Shown here one piece after another: positions 48,859 through 61,501 of a DNA stretch of 64,000 nucleotides. The notes under the pieces are model-generated. The model had not been told where the DNA came from. It was given only the letters and a program-made list of their open reading frames with translations, and ran no database searches. Source of the DNA: Phlebotomus papatasi (Eukaryota; Arthropoda; Insecta; Diptera; Psychodidae); contig NC_077223.1 of assembly GCF_024763615.1 (NCBI RefSeq), positions 67,642,627 to 67,706,626 of the forward strand, written 5' to 3'. The position numbers were made by a program, and so were the translations under genes. How positions within the stretch are numbered: position 1 is the stretch's first letter; each line of letters starts with the position of its first letter.

Positions 48859-49506
48859 TTTTTAGGTCATAGGTATGTTTGGACGAAATGTTTACCCGGA
48901 TTTCCTTCAAAACTTATCCAAAAATAAAAGCAATCGTTGGAGCCATAAAATAAATAAATATAATATATAAAGCCGTAAATAAACCCAAAAAAACATTGCT
49001 TTGGCGGGGTTAGGGGATGAGGGAATAAGGAAGAAAATCGTCTAGAGATAATGTTTTAATATTGGGAGTCACCGAAAACCGAAAGATGATATCTGTTACC
49101 GTTTAAGTTCAAGAGCGATGACAAGTTGGAAAAAGCGGACTATATAACTGCTCTCTGTTTGTTTTCAAGCAATATAGAAAAACAAATTGGTAAATTAAAC
49201 TACTAAAAAATTCGAACTGGTCAGTGGTAATTTAAAATGAGAAGTATAAATTCAATTTAGTTAGTAAAAAGTCAAATTTGGTTAATAATGCAATCAGTTC
49301 TGTTTAGTAGACAACTAATAGTATTACTTACGTACCTCCTGCTCTGTTAGTTTACACCATTTTAACTATCGTGTCAATAAAAATCGAAAACTTACCCCTC
49401 AATTCTGAGATTAAAAAACTTAAAGATTGAAGCTAAATATTTATTGTAATTAAGAATTTCCTATTCTGTAGAGGTTAAAACTGAATTAAAGCCTTGAATA
49501 ACCTTA

Positions 49507-50269
49507 CGGTGCTATCACACCAGGATTTTGACAATTTAAATTTAAATTCAATTGAGCCAATTGAGCATTAGATTTCTAGAATTTACTTGAAAATTCTCAC
49601 AGCCAGGACACATTTTGCAAGAAATTTGCTCAATTTTAATTATTGCCGCGAAATTTTTGATTGTGAATGACTCCGGAAAATGCGTGATAATACATAAAAT
49701 GTCTTATAAGTCACTTATCTGTTATTCAGAAGGATCCCCAAAGCCAGAAGAAAGATTTGCAGGGAAAGGGCTGATGAAGCGACTCTCATACATCTTGTTG
49801 AAAATCTGTGTGAAGTCATATAAACAGGAGATTTCTTGGCACAATAGTGGCTTTGGAGGAAATTAGCAAATTACTCCCGATACTGATGCTTCACTCGCGT
49901 ACAAGTTTATCGCTAAATTAGTGTACTTATTTTATTTTTTGGTCACAAATAATAATTAGTACGAGTGAAATAAATTTAATAAGACCAATTTTGGTTCAAA
50001 ATACTACTTGTTTAACTGCAATAAAATTGAAATTAATGAGCAATTTTAACATTTTAATTTGCTGAATTTAAATTTAATTGAGCAACCACATTTATGCTAT
50101 TTTAGCGTCTTTAAACATGTTTTGGTGGGCCAAGTATTAGTTTATATCAATAAATGAGCGAAAATGTATCAATTCAAATGATTTTTAATGCAAAATAACG
50201 CATATAAACAATTCATCTGAAAATTAAATTGAATTTACAAATTGAAAAAATCTTATTGTGATAGCACGG
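49507..50269. mobile_element. inverted-repeat element, 0.76 kb
   Basis: CGGTGCTATCACACCAGGAT at the left and ATCTTATTGTGATAGCACGG at the right, then AATTTAAATTCAATT/AATTGAATTTACAAATT. No transposase seen. Confidence 0.7.
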
Positions 50270-51511
50270 TTAAACTTAAAATTAAAAATAGCTTTAAAGA
50301 ACTCTGTCACTTACATTTTAAATAAATAATAGCGGAGTTTTTTGTATTTTTGGCTTAAAATACATTTAAACAAAAATTTAAATAACCCTTTTTAAAGGTT
50401 GATTTAAACTTCAAAGTTAAAAAGATTTATCTCAGAATTGTGGGATTATCTTTTATTCACTGCAATTTCCTCGAAGATTTACCCAAAAATAAAACACAAA
50501 AAATGCTTTTAAATTTATTATTATTGTAAGTAAAATCGTGTAACAACTTTTCTGTATAGTATACAATAGAAATTCTATCATGTTTTTTTCTTATTCTCAT
50601 CCTTTTCTCTTAACCAACAATTTTTTTTTCAATAGTAAGAAGAATTAGCAAAGAGGGCCTAAATTACAAAGTTTCAACAATTTTCCTTTTTACTATTGCT
50701 CCATCCAACGCTTTTTATTATTTGTTTTTTTTTAGTTATTAATCTAACATTTTCTTTTCTTTTAGTGATAAAATTTTCAGCTAGAGGATTGTTTTTTTTT
50801 GTATGATTCCTGTTAAAAATTTTTATTTGTATATATTTTTTTGTTTGTTTTGAAAAAATGCAAAGAGAAGAGCTTTGTTTCCTTGTATATATCAATGCCA
50901 AAGGGGAAAGATAGTTTTTTTTGCCACAATTTTCAACTAGATTGTTTTCAATTTACTTTTTAGAAATACTGTGTGTTGTTTTCATTTTTATTTGTGTATT
51001 TTTTTCTTTTGTGATTTCTTTTTAAATTTGTAGACTTTTATCGTAATAGATTTCTGTTAGCACATTAAAAGATTTGTGACATTTCTCCATCATTCTAGGT
51101 TTAGGACTTACACAATCTCCTTTGTTTCCAGTATTTGCAGATAATATGGCAAATTGATTGAAAGAAATTTCTTTCTAGTAAGTTAAGGAATCTTTTAAAA
51201 AAAATATAAATAACAATTTTATTGCATTGTGTGACAATTATTTTCCTACCAGAAATTTCCGCTCAACGGAGACTTCTTAAGCAGTTCACACTCTTTTAAC
51301 TAATATATCTTCAACCTAGAATAGAAGGAATCTAAAGCATATTGTATGAGGTTTTTTTTCACTAAATCTCACAACTATTTTTTCACAGTCTCTAATTTAT
51401 TAAAAAAAAAAAAAAACAAATAAACACATGAATTTTTACAAATAATTTCCAATAAAAAAGATTGTGAAATGAAAATTGCATTCTTTACCAGAAGAAGAAT
51501 CCAGTTTGTTT
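50270..51511. other. region downstream of tamo, probably including its 3' UTR
   Basis: AT-rich, with long T runs on the plus strand. The first AATAAA on the minus strand in a plausible place is at 51218-51223, but others exist, so the transcript end cannot be fixed. Confidence 0.35.
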
Positions 51512-52198
51512 TTAGACGCATGTTGGCGTCTTGTCCAGACTGAAGAAGAAGTCTTTACTCTTTGAGCACATCTCGCAAATTTTTCTGCTGTCCGGATTGA
51601 GATAAGTACAAAACCGGCAGCTCCATTCATTCTGTGCCCCACCACTCCCCACCATCCCATCTGATCCCCCATGCCTCACTGTCTTCCGCTGCTGCTGTTG
51701 ATCCTGGATTTGTCGATTCTTCGTGTTCTCCTGATGCATCCTCTGCCTCTCAAGCGATTCCCCATTGTTATTATTGACATTTGTCGCTGCCGTCCTCGTA
51801 GATGTGCTCCTCCTCTGGACACTCTCCGTCTGAATACCTTTGGTCGCTGGATCACTCTTGGCCACTTTCACTTTATGTGCAACAGCCGGTATTGGATTCC
51901 CCGTCGCCCGACGCTCCTCATGGAGCTTCAGGGAACCCAAATCCAGGCCCTGCACCAACAAATCCCTCTCTCCCCCTCTAAGGTCCTTGCTGTATCCCTG
52001 CTTCTCCAAATTCTGAAAGACATAGTCCCACGACTCAAATGAACCCACCCCATCGTGATTTTTGTGCCTCTCCGGATCACTGCTGCTCATTTCATCCTGT
52101 GGCTCAATGTTGTGCCTTGTGTGACTGCTGATTATTGGTTTGGAGGAGCGCAAGTTGTTCCTTGCATAAATGTCTCCTTCCGATGGCCTTGGCCGCAC
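51512..52198 (-). CDS. tamo: tamo exon 4 (RanBP2 zinc finger, stop)
   Basis: A 687-nt exon after acceptor CACTTGAAG, phase 0, ending TAA at 51512-51514. It holds a conserved-looking FESWDYVFQNLEKQGY block, an Asn/Gln-rich stretch and the WSCRFCTYLNP..CEMC finger. Confidence 0.87.
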   Translation of the reverse strand: MRPRPSEGDIYARNNLRSSKPIISSHTRHNIEPQDEMSSSDPERHKNHDGVGSFESWDYVFQNLEKQGYSKDLRGGERDLLVQGLDLGSLKLHEERRATGNPIPAVAHKVKVAKSDPATKGIQTESVQRRSTSTRTAATNVNNNNGESLERQRMHQENTKNRQIQDQQQQRKTVRHGGSDGMVGSGGAQNEWSCRFCTYLNPDSRKICEMCSKSKDFFFSLDKTPTCV

Positions 52199-55100
52199 CT
52201 TCAAGTGCCACGGAAATATTCATTTATCAATCCGAATAGGACAATTTTTAATCCTTGCTTTACCCTAAACACAAATTTTGCCATTCTCTTATCAACTATT
52301 TCCATAGTGAAAGGAACATTCACCTATTGACACAAGAGCTCGTGTCAAGACTTATTTGACACCCTACTTTGTACCATTTGGAATACGAAATTCGAAAATT
52401 TATCCTTATCGTAAAACACAGATTAATGAAAAAACATTAGGGGAAGGTTTTGCACCTTCGTAATATTGCAGCTTCGTAAAAGTTGATTTTTTTCCAAGTT
52501 ACTAAATGAATTTCATCCATGGTCATATAATCTAAAAGCTAGCCCTACATCTCATATTTCCTGACAAACTTGGAAGCCTAGGCCTTTTTTCCTGGGTCCA
52601 AAAGGCAAAAATAAAAAATGGGCCTAAAATCGTGTTTCTGATGTGTAATATTTTATGCATTTTTGCACACTGCAAGTATCTTTTCGAAAAAGCAACTATT
52701 CCAAGTAATAGAGGGTTTATCAGGGTTAATATTTATCGTGAAAACCTTTTGCTTGAAGGGGGTCGTTTTTCTGGGTGGAGGAAAATTCATAAAAATTACC
52801 ACCCTTGCAGCTCAGGAAAATTGAATTTTGCAGCTTCGTAAAAACATCTGTCAAAATTACTGACCATCGAATTTGAGAATTCCTCACTGTTTTGGATCAT
52901 ACTGTGCACGCCGCTCGGGATATTTGACTCATCAGAGATTCCACTGAATAAATTCGCAAGAAAATTGGGATATTAACCCTTTAACGACGAGACAGTTTTT
53001 GCGGACCGAAAATCAGCAATAAAAATGAAACGGATAGACAAAATCAGTAAAAAGTCTTACATCTAGCCTTAGAAAATCCAACAGAGTCTGATTCGGTGTA
53101 TTTTTTACCTGTATGAGTGATAGGGACAAAAATAGCCTAAAAATTTAAGTAATTTTACTGACAATAACAATGAATGATAATTTTTACTCTAATGAAAAAT
53201 ATTATGTTTGAGTATTGTAGTTTCTTTTTCCAAAACGGTTTTGCTTAAAAAAACTTGAAAGTATAAAAAATAATTAAAATTAGTTATCATTATGAGAATT
53301 TAAAAATTCGTATTTTTGAGCTTAAAAATTTACTATGTAGCAAATAGCTAGAGACTTGCAAAAAATATCCTAGATTCCTTCAACCTTCTACTTTGCAATT
53401 ACGTACAAACATAAGGAAAAAATAACTTTAGGTAGTCAGGAAAAATTATTTTCTTTATGGGACACCGGTGGTCCAATCGTCCTTAAAGGGTTAACTCTTT
53501 CGTCTCTTATGGGACTGTAGTACCCAAAGAAGCATATGAATATTCTATGAAAAACAATGTTTTTTAATTATTCAGAACTGATAAAAATCCGATTCTTGTG
53601 GATGGATTACAAACTATAAGGATGTCCAAATGTAAGATATTTTTTGTAGGACCTCAATTAATTCCTGAGCTTAGATATTTTTGATTAAAAATTGTGAAAT
53701 TGGCTTGCAGCATATGCTGCGGTCCGGAAAGAGTTAAACAATTTTCACTAAAATCTCGAAGGAAAACACGCACTTCCCCATCAAAATGCGACTTCATCAG
53801 ATGTTTTTATTTCACTTCTGTCAAATTAAACATTAAGCCTGAATCTGCTTATTGGTAGGTGTGATTCTTTCATTGCCCATGCGGTGCGTTTTGAGAATTT
53901 TTCATCCAATTGTCTTTGTTTTCAAGGTATTTTTCACATTTTACTTTAAATTAATCACTGGTAATTCTAAGAATCACTGATATTGAAAAAATGTTTTGTA
54001 AGACAGATTCGAGACGTTAGAGAAAAAACAAGGATTACAATAGGTGTGATTACTACTTTCCGATTTGTGCAGTGATGAAACTAGACTGCTTATGGTAGAT
54101 GTGATTCTTTAATTGCCACTTCGATGTATTTTGAGTATTTCTCATTCAATTTTCCTTGTTTTAAAGTGGAACTTCCCACATTTCACTTTAAATTGGTGGC
54201 TGATCATTTTTGACATCAGTTACGTCCGAAATATGTTCTGTAAGACCCATAGGAGGTGTTAGAGAAAATCCGTGGATTACACTAGGTGTGATTATGAGAG
54301 AATCATACCTAACCAAGCTCTTAACTGACTGTCAGAATGAAGGGAAAAAATGGTTTTCCGAGTGTCAAAAAGAGTGTTAGAAAAATAGCTTAAAATTGAT
54401 TTCTAATGTGTGATACCTCCTACAAATGGTGAAAACAAGTAGATGAAAGTTCCATCTAAGTAGTGATGCCCAAATTTTTGTGTCCGGTGTAATGTTTTCG
54501 GGAAAAATGAGGCCTACAGAGGTGGGAAAAAGTGGTACGAAGCTGAGTTAACCAGAGCACCTTCGTAAAAAATGCTAGTACATTTTCATTTTCCTGTAGA
54601 GGAAAATCCAAGGACTTCCAGGAATTTTGTGAGGCAGAATGGGCAGAATTATGAACCCAATAAGTAAGAGATTTTTTTGACATAGTGATATAATTGATTC
54701 GATTTGTGTGGCACTCAGTAAAAAATCTTAAATCTTGAACTCCTTTTTTAATACGAACCTTCAAAACCTTCCCCTACATTTCATTAGCTTCTCCACGGTA
54801 CAATATTATTGAAAAAACTCCCAGTCATTTTCCAAAATAAATCAATAAAATAAATAAGTTCAAAACTAACTGAGAAAAAGAATATAATTTATGTGTTAAA
54901 TATTACATCAAAGTTAAAGTTCTGAAAAATTGCTCAAAATTCCATAATCTAATCCTAAATTTGTAACCAGTTTAAAAGTGGTTAACCGGTTTCAGTGCCG
55001 TCCAAAACCGGTTAACCGTCAATCCTAAAAACCCGGTTATTTGGAATCACTAACATGAAACATAGCGGAGACTGGGGCACATGTAAACATTTTCAATAGA

Positions 55101-58100
55101 TGCGAATTTGAGGTGATTTTCCAAGCACACAGTGATTTTGTGGAAAATATTTCTTAGCTTATGTTTTACCCTTGGGTATAGGCAATTCATCAAGGGTAGT
55201 GCCGATGCTGGAAAACAATTGAGTTTTCCATAAAAATAAAATTTGTGTCACTGTGCATTTTTCTTTTTTCACAAAATACCTGGGGTAGAAGTAAACACTT
55301 TCTGGGGAGGATGTAAACACCCTTTTTCCACCCTTAAAATTAACTTTGCACTACTTTCAATTATTTTAATTTCTTAAGAGATATATAAAGACAGTTTATT
55401 TTTCAAAAAATCACTACACTTTTTACAAGTAATAATTAAAATAGCAAAATAACTAAAAGCATGCAAATCAAAGACATTTTTCAATGAATTTTCCCCATAT
55501 TTTGACATCATGTGACTTCTTATTGAACACAACGAAAAATTTCCCACCATGAGATGCAGCTGTCAAACGAATGAAATGAAGAAGAACAAAACAAATAATT
55601 TTGCCATTCATTATACACTCGCGGCATCTACAATTACGGGGAAATTGCCTGTTTACATCTACCCCAAATGCTGTTTTCTGACCAATTATTAATTCTTTTA
55701 AAATAATGAGAATTTCAATTTCTCTAGTAAATGTATTAATAAATTTGTAAAAGATGTAGGAAAGAACTTGTAATGCTACATTTCGATTATTTTACACCGT
55801 TTTTAATTTCCAGGTGGAAATCCAAATGACCAAAATAATCGAAATATCAACATTTTCGGGAAAAACGACTTTTATTTTTAAAGTATTAGGATTTTATTGA
55901 CCAATTCATCTGTGGACATATATCCCCATGGTATCTATGAATGCTTATGGATTTTATCCTCTGGAGTCTTAAAATTAATGAAAAAAATCATAGTGTTTAC
56001 AACTACCCCTGTTTACAACTACCCCTGTTTACTACTACCCCAGTTCCCCCTATGCTTCATGTGAGTTTTTCAGAAATTCAGAATAGCCAAGCAACGAACC
56101 CAAATGTTCCGCCACTAACGGTAATCCTGTCAACTTTAAGTGTTCTAGAGAGTTTTCTAGCTTTAATATCTGGATGCAATTGCACGTTAATTAAAATTTT
56201 TAATAGTTTAAAATTATCGATTTTAAAACCCATTTTGTTTTACAAAGATGAATGGCAAAAATTGTTTTATCGCATTACGAGGTTTTATTATCACAAAATC
56301 ATAAAAATCTGATAGCAATTGCACTTACCTTCTGAGCCACTTTGACGCGGTGATAGTAGTCAGACAGTTCTCCGTTGGAGATAGAAGTGGCATCAAATGG
56401 CTGCTGATAGTCCCTGTAGTCGCCCAAATCTATTAAATTCTCCCCCCTCAGCCCAGCTGAACCCTTGGGCCGTTTATCCCCGCAGAAATTGCATCCCTGA
56501 TACTCAGGATAGCACACATGATCAGGCTGCTGATGGTAGCAATTTCCTGAGGAATTCCTGTGCCCATAGGTACTCCCATTGATCACCATCGGAGGTGCTA
56601 AATGCTGCCCATTGACACTGTCGCAGGGCTGATTGAGCCCAGCCAGTGGGAAGCCTCCGGGAAGGGGATAGCGATTGCCAGCCGTATTGTAGGCGCTGAA
56701 GGAAGCGCAAGCTGGTGCATATCCATCCACACAGTCATAATTCCCATATCCCGGTGACCTGGCATATTCATAAGCCGGCTGGTCCAGGGAATAGTGCCTG
56801 TGCTGACGAATCTTCTCGCTGGGATGATCCAGGGATTTGGAGTGAGGCATTGCGTGGGGATTCATGTAGACTCCCTGTCCGGGCGTTTGATACCCATAAT
56901 TGGGCACCGGATGCAGTGAACAGGGAGGTGCTACTGAGGATGGACAATAAGTGGACACAGGAGGAGGGGGAGGAGGAACTAATTGATATTGTCTCGAAGC
57001 ACTGCAGGAATTGCAAGAATTCGTGACAGGGACATTGTAGTAATTATCAGATTTTTCCTGATGTGTCCTCTTCTCCTGCATTGAGAACACCATTGAATTG
57101 ATCATCTGTTCAGGTGTTCCTAGGGACATGGCACGTAAAAAAAAATAAAAGAATAATGGAAGGGATTGCGGATGTTATTGATTTTCCCGCGGAGCAATTT
57201 CAGTCGCAGCTTGGAAAGTGTCCAAGAAATCTCTGCCTTCCGAGTGATTGAGTTGTTGTACACTCTTGTTTTACAAGAATTAGTGGGGGTATTTTCTGTC
57301 GGAAAATCACGTTTTCCACAATGATAAATTCTCAATGGAACAGCCGCAAGCATTTTTACGCGCATCTCATGCAAGAGTGCAACAACAAAAAATACACTTC
57401 CTAATATTATTTTTATCCATTTGGTATCTAGTGACCAAATGATTTCTGATTTTGGTGAACCCTCCGCCCCCCGCTCCCTTCTACAAGTAGACAATCCCTG
57501 GAAAACTTTTTTCCAAATATGAAAATCAAGGTAAGGTAAACGTCACTTTTACGTTACTAAAATTACTTTTCTCTGTAAACATGGTTCTACTGCAACTAAC
57601 TAAATTATAAAATACTCATCAAAAAATAAATTAGGCCCACAATAAAATTTTCAATGAAGTACAAAAACATTGTGATTAGGGTAAATGTCCTAATTCAAAA
57701 CCATTTCCAGACACTTTAACTTTGACAGAAGATTCAACACTTTAAATTCATATTTTTTCTGAAGAGAATTACATAAATTTGCTCCTTGACTCTTCTAGAA
57801 TGTTACTATTTAGTGAAAATTCTTTAGACATAATTTGAAAACTTCTTAAATACAAGAAAAATACGCGATCGTAAAATGCTTCTATTGGAAACAAATTAAT
57901 CCAAATGGAGACAAGGGAAAGTTTCTAATTGGAGACAAACAGCGTAAGTGAAACCGCGACGAAAGGCTTCCAAAACCTTGTTGAGTTGCTCCTGAGTGCA
58001 GTATTTGTGCTTATTCCTGCTCTTTTCTCCTTTCCCATCTAAAACAATAGGGAAATCTCTCCAAAGAGATCATATTTTCAGGGTTTCCTATTGAAGCATT

Positions 58101-61100
58101 TGCAGACACTTAAGAAAAACCCTTTTTATTCACGAAATAGGTAATTATTTCATTTGAAAACTTTAAATAAATACCGTTAACAATAAAGATTAGCACTTAA
58201 TTTAACTAAAATTAACCAGAAATATGACATAAATGTTAAACAAATCCAATAAACAACAGTCACTTTATTGTGTTTTTCATTGGAAAACATGGTCGATCGA
58301 TGAAAAATTCAATGGTGAAAAGGTACACTTTTAATTTTTCTGAGAAATTAACAAATTAAAATTTGTGAATATGAATGGATTTTCGCTTTATTTAGAGCAA
58401 AATTAACTAAATAATGAAACTGTGGTGTAGAAAATATATAAATATAGTAATTTGTATTTATCATGAAAATAGTGATGTTTTCATTTGGAGTAGCGAAAAA
58501 ATTCCAATTAGAGCAGGTTTTGAATTAGCTTAATTTACTCTACATCACAAAATAATTTCTTAATGTTCTTCCTCTTTCATCGGGACGAGAAATCGGTAAT
58601 TTTTAGTGATTTTCAGTGAAAATATCGTGCATAAACGAAAATTGTTTCCTAAGGGGCGTGGTTCCATTAAATTCCTAATTTTACGTACTAAAAAAAATAT
58701 AAATAAAAATAAATTTATAAATTTAATAAATAAATTTTATCAAATTTTTCATTTAATTATTCATTCAACACGAAGCGCTTCTTGTAATTGTAATTATGTA
58801 ACTTCGGTTTCTTCTTGTTATAAGTGGGGCGTTGCCAATTTTTCTGTGTGTGGGATTACTCGCATCTCATTTACATTTAAAAGAATATAGGATATTTTTT
58901 TCAAATCACAGTAAATTTGACTAAAGAGTGCGAGAAATATATGCAAACGCTTTAAGAAAGTGATGTGAATGACGACTTCATGAGTTTTTCCTCATCTAAA
59001 AAGCTAGAAAGTGGTTACAAAAATGACCGAAAAGAGTGCAAAATGTTCAATAAGTGGGACTGCTTTTTATGGGAAACCGGAAAAGTTACAAACAAGAATT
59101 TTTGTGGGTTACAAATAAAAAACCAACCTAAAACTGATTGGATATAAAAAAATAATAATGGTAATAATAATAACAAATGCAATCAAAAAATATTATATGA
59201 AAAATATGAGAGGTGAAAAAGCGTCCAAGCTTTGCGGAATGCTTAAACTCACGGGATAAAGCTATTCGTGAATTATCTTTTTGCATATTTTTTTGGGATT
59301 AAACTCATTCACAAATCGAAAAACAATTCGAAACTAGAAAATTGGCTAAGTGTCCTTTTTAAAACGGCCTTGTAATTAGTAACATGCTTACACGCACAGA
59401 AAAAAAATATTCGGAAAAAATAAATCAATTACGATTACTTCACCAATCCAATACCGATTGGAACTGATACAGCCGAATAAAAAATGTCAAGATTTAATTT
59501 AAATCTTAAGATTAAATTAAAAAAAAAAATCCGAAAATAAATATTCAACTTATCAGTTACTTTATGATTTCGATAAAAGTTAAAAATCGTAAAATTTTTA
59601 AAAATTCGATTTTGTTTCAATTGCAATATCTCAAAAACTAAGATATCGGATAAAGATTTTTTTTTTAAATTATTCTATTCAGCTGAAATTCCCAACAGGA
59701 ACCTAATTTGAACGAAATCGGTAAAACCGGGTAAAACAGATTTCGAGATAATGTACAAAAACGTGTTTTTTTTTAAATATGTATTTCAAAAACCGAAAAT
59801 TTCCGAAAATCCTACTGCTCATTTTCGGCATCAGGGATTGTCAAAAAATACCTAACGAATATATCAGACCGATCAGAGAAAGTCGGACCAACTGGTCTGA
59901 TTAGAATAAGTGCGATTATGTTAAAATCTCACCATAAAATAAAATAAAATTGCTCATTTCAGAAGATTTTGTCACATTTCAAATGTAATTTCACTTTTAG
60001 AGGAGGATGGGGCAGTTTCATGCATGCATTGTTTTCGAAAATACACATTTTTGGGATAATAAATGACTATCTAGGAATTGTGCTATAAATTTTTATAGGA
60101 ACAAATATAAATTAATTTTTAGAATGTGGTTCATATTTGTTTAGCAAATTAGTCTTGAAAACAAAGTCTAACTGCATGAAAACTCTTTTATTTTAGAGCT
60201 ATAAAAATAATTAATAAAATAACCCCAAAGGGATATTTTGAATATAAGTTATTCAGCAAGTTGATTTCGTGAATTTCGATTCTTTTAAAATTAAGTTTTT
60301 AAGGATATAACTACACTGAGAGAAATCCGAAAAAGTTAAAATAACATTCCGGAAATGTTTATTTTACCTGGCAGTATTGATCCGAAATCGGTGTAAATAT
60401 TATGCTTTTTAGGTGTATTATGGATCAAAGTTACCCTTTTTCATGTTAATTTTATACTTAAAAAGGTGTAAAATTAACACTAAAAAATGTTGATATATTT
60501 TTACACCTAAAAAGTGTTAAAGTTACGAGTAAAAAAAGTTAATAGCACCCTCTTTTTTCTCAGTGCAGGAAAAATTATATTTCAAGTTAAAATGCATTTT
60601 AATTTTGTCTTGCGGCACTCTTGCATGGGATGCGCGGTTCGATTGTGAGTTCAATGCAATCAATTGAATGTCTAAAAATAATCCTCAATATAACCCACCC
60701 CCTGCGAATAATTTAAAGAAAATCAATTCCTTGCGACTCTCCACGGAGCAGAGAACTGTGTCAGTGCTTTGCCCCTGTGACTGCCTGCTCCCCCTGCCCC
60801 GGAAATAGCCCAAAAATTGCACTTACCCGTATGCATGCTGCGGAAGGTGAAGATGTCGATCCAGTTGCTGGACACTTGCATAGCTGTGAGCCCTGAGAAG
60901 ATCTGCTTGAGGATCTGGCATTCCACGAAAGCCATTAGGGCATCGCGGGAAACATTGGTGACCTGATCAGGACAGATGGGTCCTTCGAGGACAAGAGTCC
61001 GATTGGGCAGAACTTTGTAGCCCATAGCCTCGAAGATCTTCTCGGATTCTACCAGATTTGATTGGATTTCGTGGTAGTAGAAGCCCGAGTACATCTGATA

Positions 61101-61501
61101 AAGAACAACAAAAAAAACAGAGGGGGAAATTGTCAACTGATAGTTGATGAATCATTCCAGAGATTGCGAATGCCAACCTTGATGACGCGATACTCTTTTC
61201 GCCAGGGTCTCGTGAATAAATTATTGGCATACTGGCTGATGGACTCGAAGCCAATGGAAGCCTTGTAGGCTGAGGAATCATCTCCCTGGAGGATGGACTT
61301 CTGCAGGACGTAGGCTGTGACTGGAAGGAGGAATTTCTTCGAATGGGGCACAATGCACAAATAATCCTTGAGGCATTCCTCAAGTTTTCGTCGTTCCTCA
61401 ATCTTCTGCAAGCTCTCCTCCGTCTCCAGGTACGTCCACTGCTGCTGCAGGATCTGCTGCCACAATTCCGGAAGCAAGTTGCAACCCACAATATCGGACA
61501 T
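51512..61501 (-). CDS. tamo: SPATA2/tamozhennic orthologue, complete
   Basis: In mammals SPATA2 bridges CYLD and the linear-ubiquitin ligase; Drosophila tamo has been linked to nuclear import of Dorsal (established knowledge). Four exons (61178-61501, 60827-61094, 56329-57119, 51512-52198) join in phase to 689 residues and TAA. The N-terminal 200 residues form the SPATA2-type PUB region, with PWRKEYRVIKMYSGFYYHE matching the conserved core. A Pro/Tyr-rich linker (residues 199-461) has CNSC (233-236) and CNFC (407-410) pairs, possibly relics of SPATA2 cysteine motifs. The C-terminus carries a canonical RanBP2 finger (W653, C655, C658, N662, C669, C672) that would bind ubiquitin or Ran. No hydrophobic segment; cytoplasmic or nuclear. 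The ATG at 61501 has G at -3. Confidence 0.88.
52973..53494. mobile_element. long TTAA MITE, copy 2
   Basis: TTAACCCTTTAACGACGAGA at the left and TCGTCCTTAAAGGGTTAA at the right; interior matches 31751-32194 and 62640-63130. Confidence 0.87.
53491..53737. mobile_element. TTAACTCTTTC element chained to copy 2
   Basis: TTAACTCTTTCGTCTC at the left and GGAAAGAGTTAA at the right. Its ends are of the same type as 6111-7065. It shares TTAA 53491-53494 with the preceding MITE. Confidence 0.72.
55063..56052. mobile_element. 0.99-kb TA-flanked element in a tamo intron
   Basis: TAGCGGAGACTGGGGCACAT at the left and ACTACCCCAGTTCCCCCTA at the right. Near its right end GTTTACAACTACCCCT occurs twice in tandem. 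No transposase seen. Confidence 0.7.
56329..57119 (-). CDS. tamo: tamo exon 3 (Pro/Tyr-rich linker)
   Basis: A 791-nt exon between acceptor CATGTCCCTAG and donor GTAAGT. Contains a PPPPPP run, two CxxC pairs and the acidic/tyrosine patch IDLGDYRDY, a place to look for a PUB-interacting motif (inference). Confidence 0.88.
57120..57676. other. tamo intron next to exon 3
   Basis: A 124-codon open frame on the minus strand runs through here up to the exon acceptor, but it resembles no known protein and lies in intron; most likely chance. Confidence 0.4.
57677..58542. mobile_element. TA-flanked element, uninterrupted copy
   Basis: TAGGGTAAATGTCCTAATTC at the left and GAATTAGCTTAATTTACTCTA at the right; colinear with 9658-10673 but without the nested MITE. 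Confidence 0.82.
58543..60000. other. tamo intron, AT-rich
   Basis: A diverged GGCAAAGCGTCC-type repeat head lies at 59210-59260; nothing else recognised. Confidence 0.45.
60001..60190. mobile_element. short uninterrupted relative of the 15050-16500 outer element
   Basis: GAGGAGGATGGGGCAGTTTC, GCATGCATTGTTTTCGAAAA and AGGAATTGTGCTATAAATTT align with 15050-15150; GGTTCATATTTGTTTAGCAA aligns with the far side of the nested element. Confidence 0.75.
60312..60567 (+). mobile_element. 255-bp MITE, copy 5
   Basis: TACACTGAGAGAAATCCGAA to TTTTTTCTCAGTGCA. Full length. Confidence 0.87.
60827..61094 (-). CDS. tamo: tamo exon 2 (rest of PUB region)
   Basis: A 268-nt exon between acceptor TTCTTTATCAG and donor GTAAGT, phase 0 in and 1 out. 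It encodes MYSGFYYHEIQSNLVE, GYKVLPNRTLVLEG and helical VECQILKQIF, like the SPATA2 PUB core. Confidence 0.9.
61178..61501 (-). CDS. tamo: tamo exon 1 (start of PUB region)
   Basis: Encodes 108 residues from MSDIVGCNLLPELWQQ to RVIK and ends phase 0 at a GTTGGC donor. The following intron is only 83 bp. Confidence 0.88.

Larger units (their letters stand above)
52438..54776. mobile_element. 2.3-kb TA-flanked GGGG-ended element in a tamo intron
   Basis: TAGGGGAAGGTTTTGCACCT at the left and AACCTTCAAAACCTTCCCCTA at the right. It contains two nested TTAA elements (52973-53737) and two diverged tandem units of about 235 bp (53822-54058, 54068-54300) that share TAGGTGTGATT. No recognisable transposase. 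Confidence 0.75.

Noticed and set aside
57120..57494. Extension of tamo exon 3 upstream through the open frame
   Set aside because: The exon 2 donor phase and the CATGTCCCTAG acceptor give an exact in-frame join at 57119; the extra frame shows no similarity.
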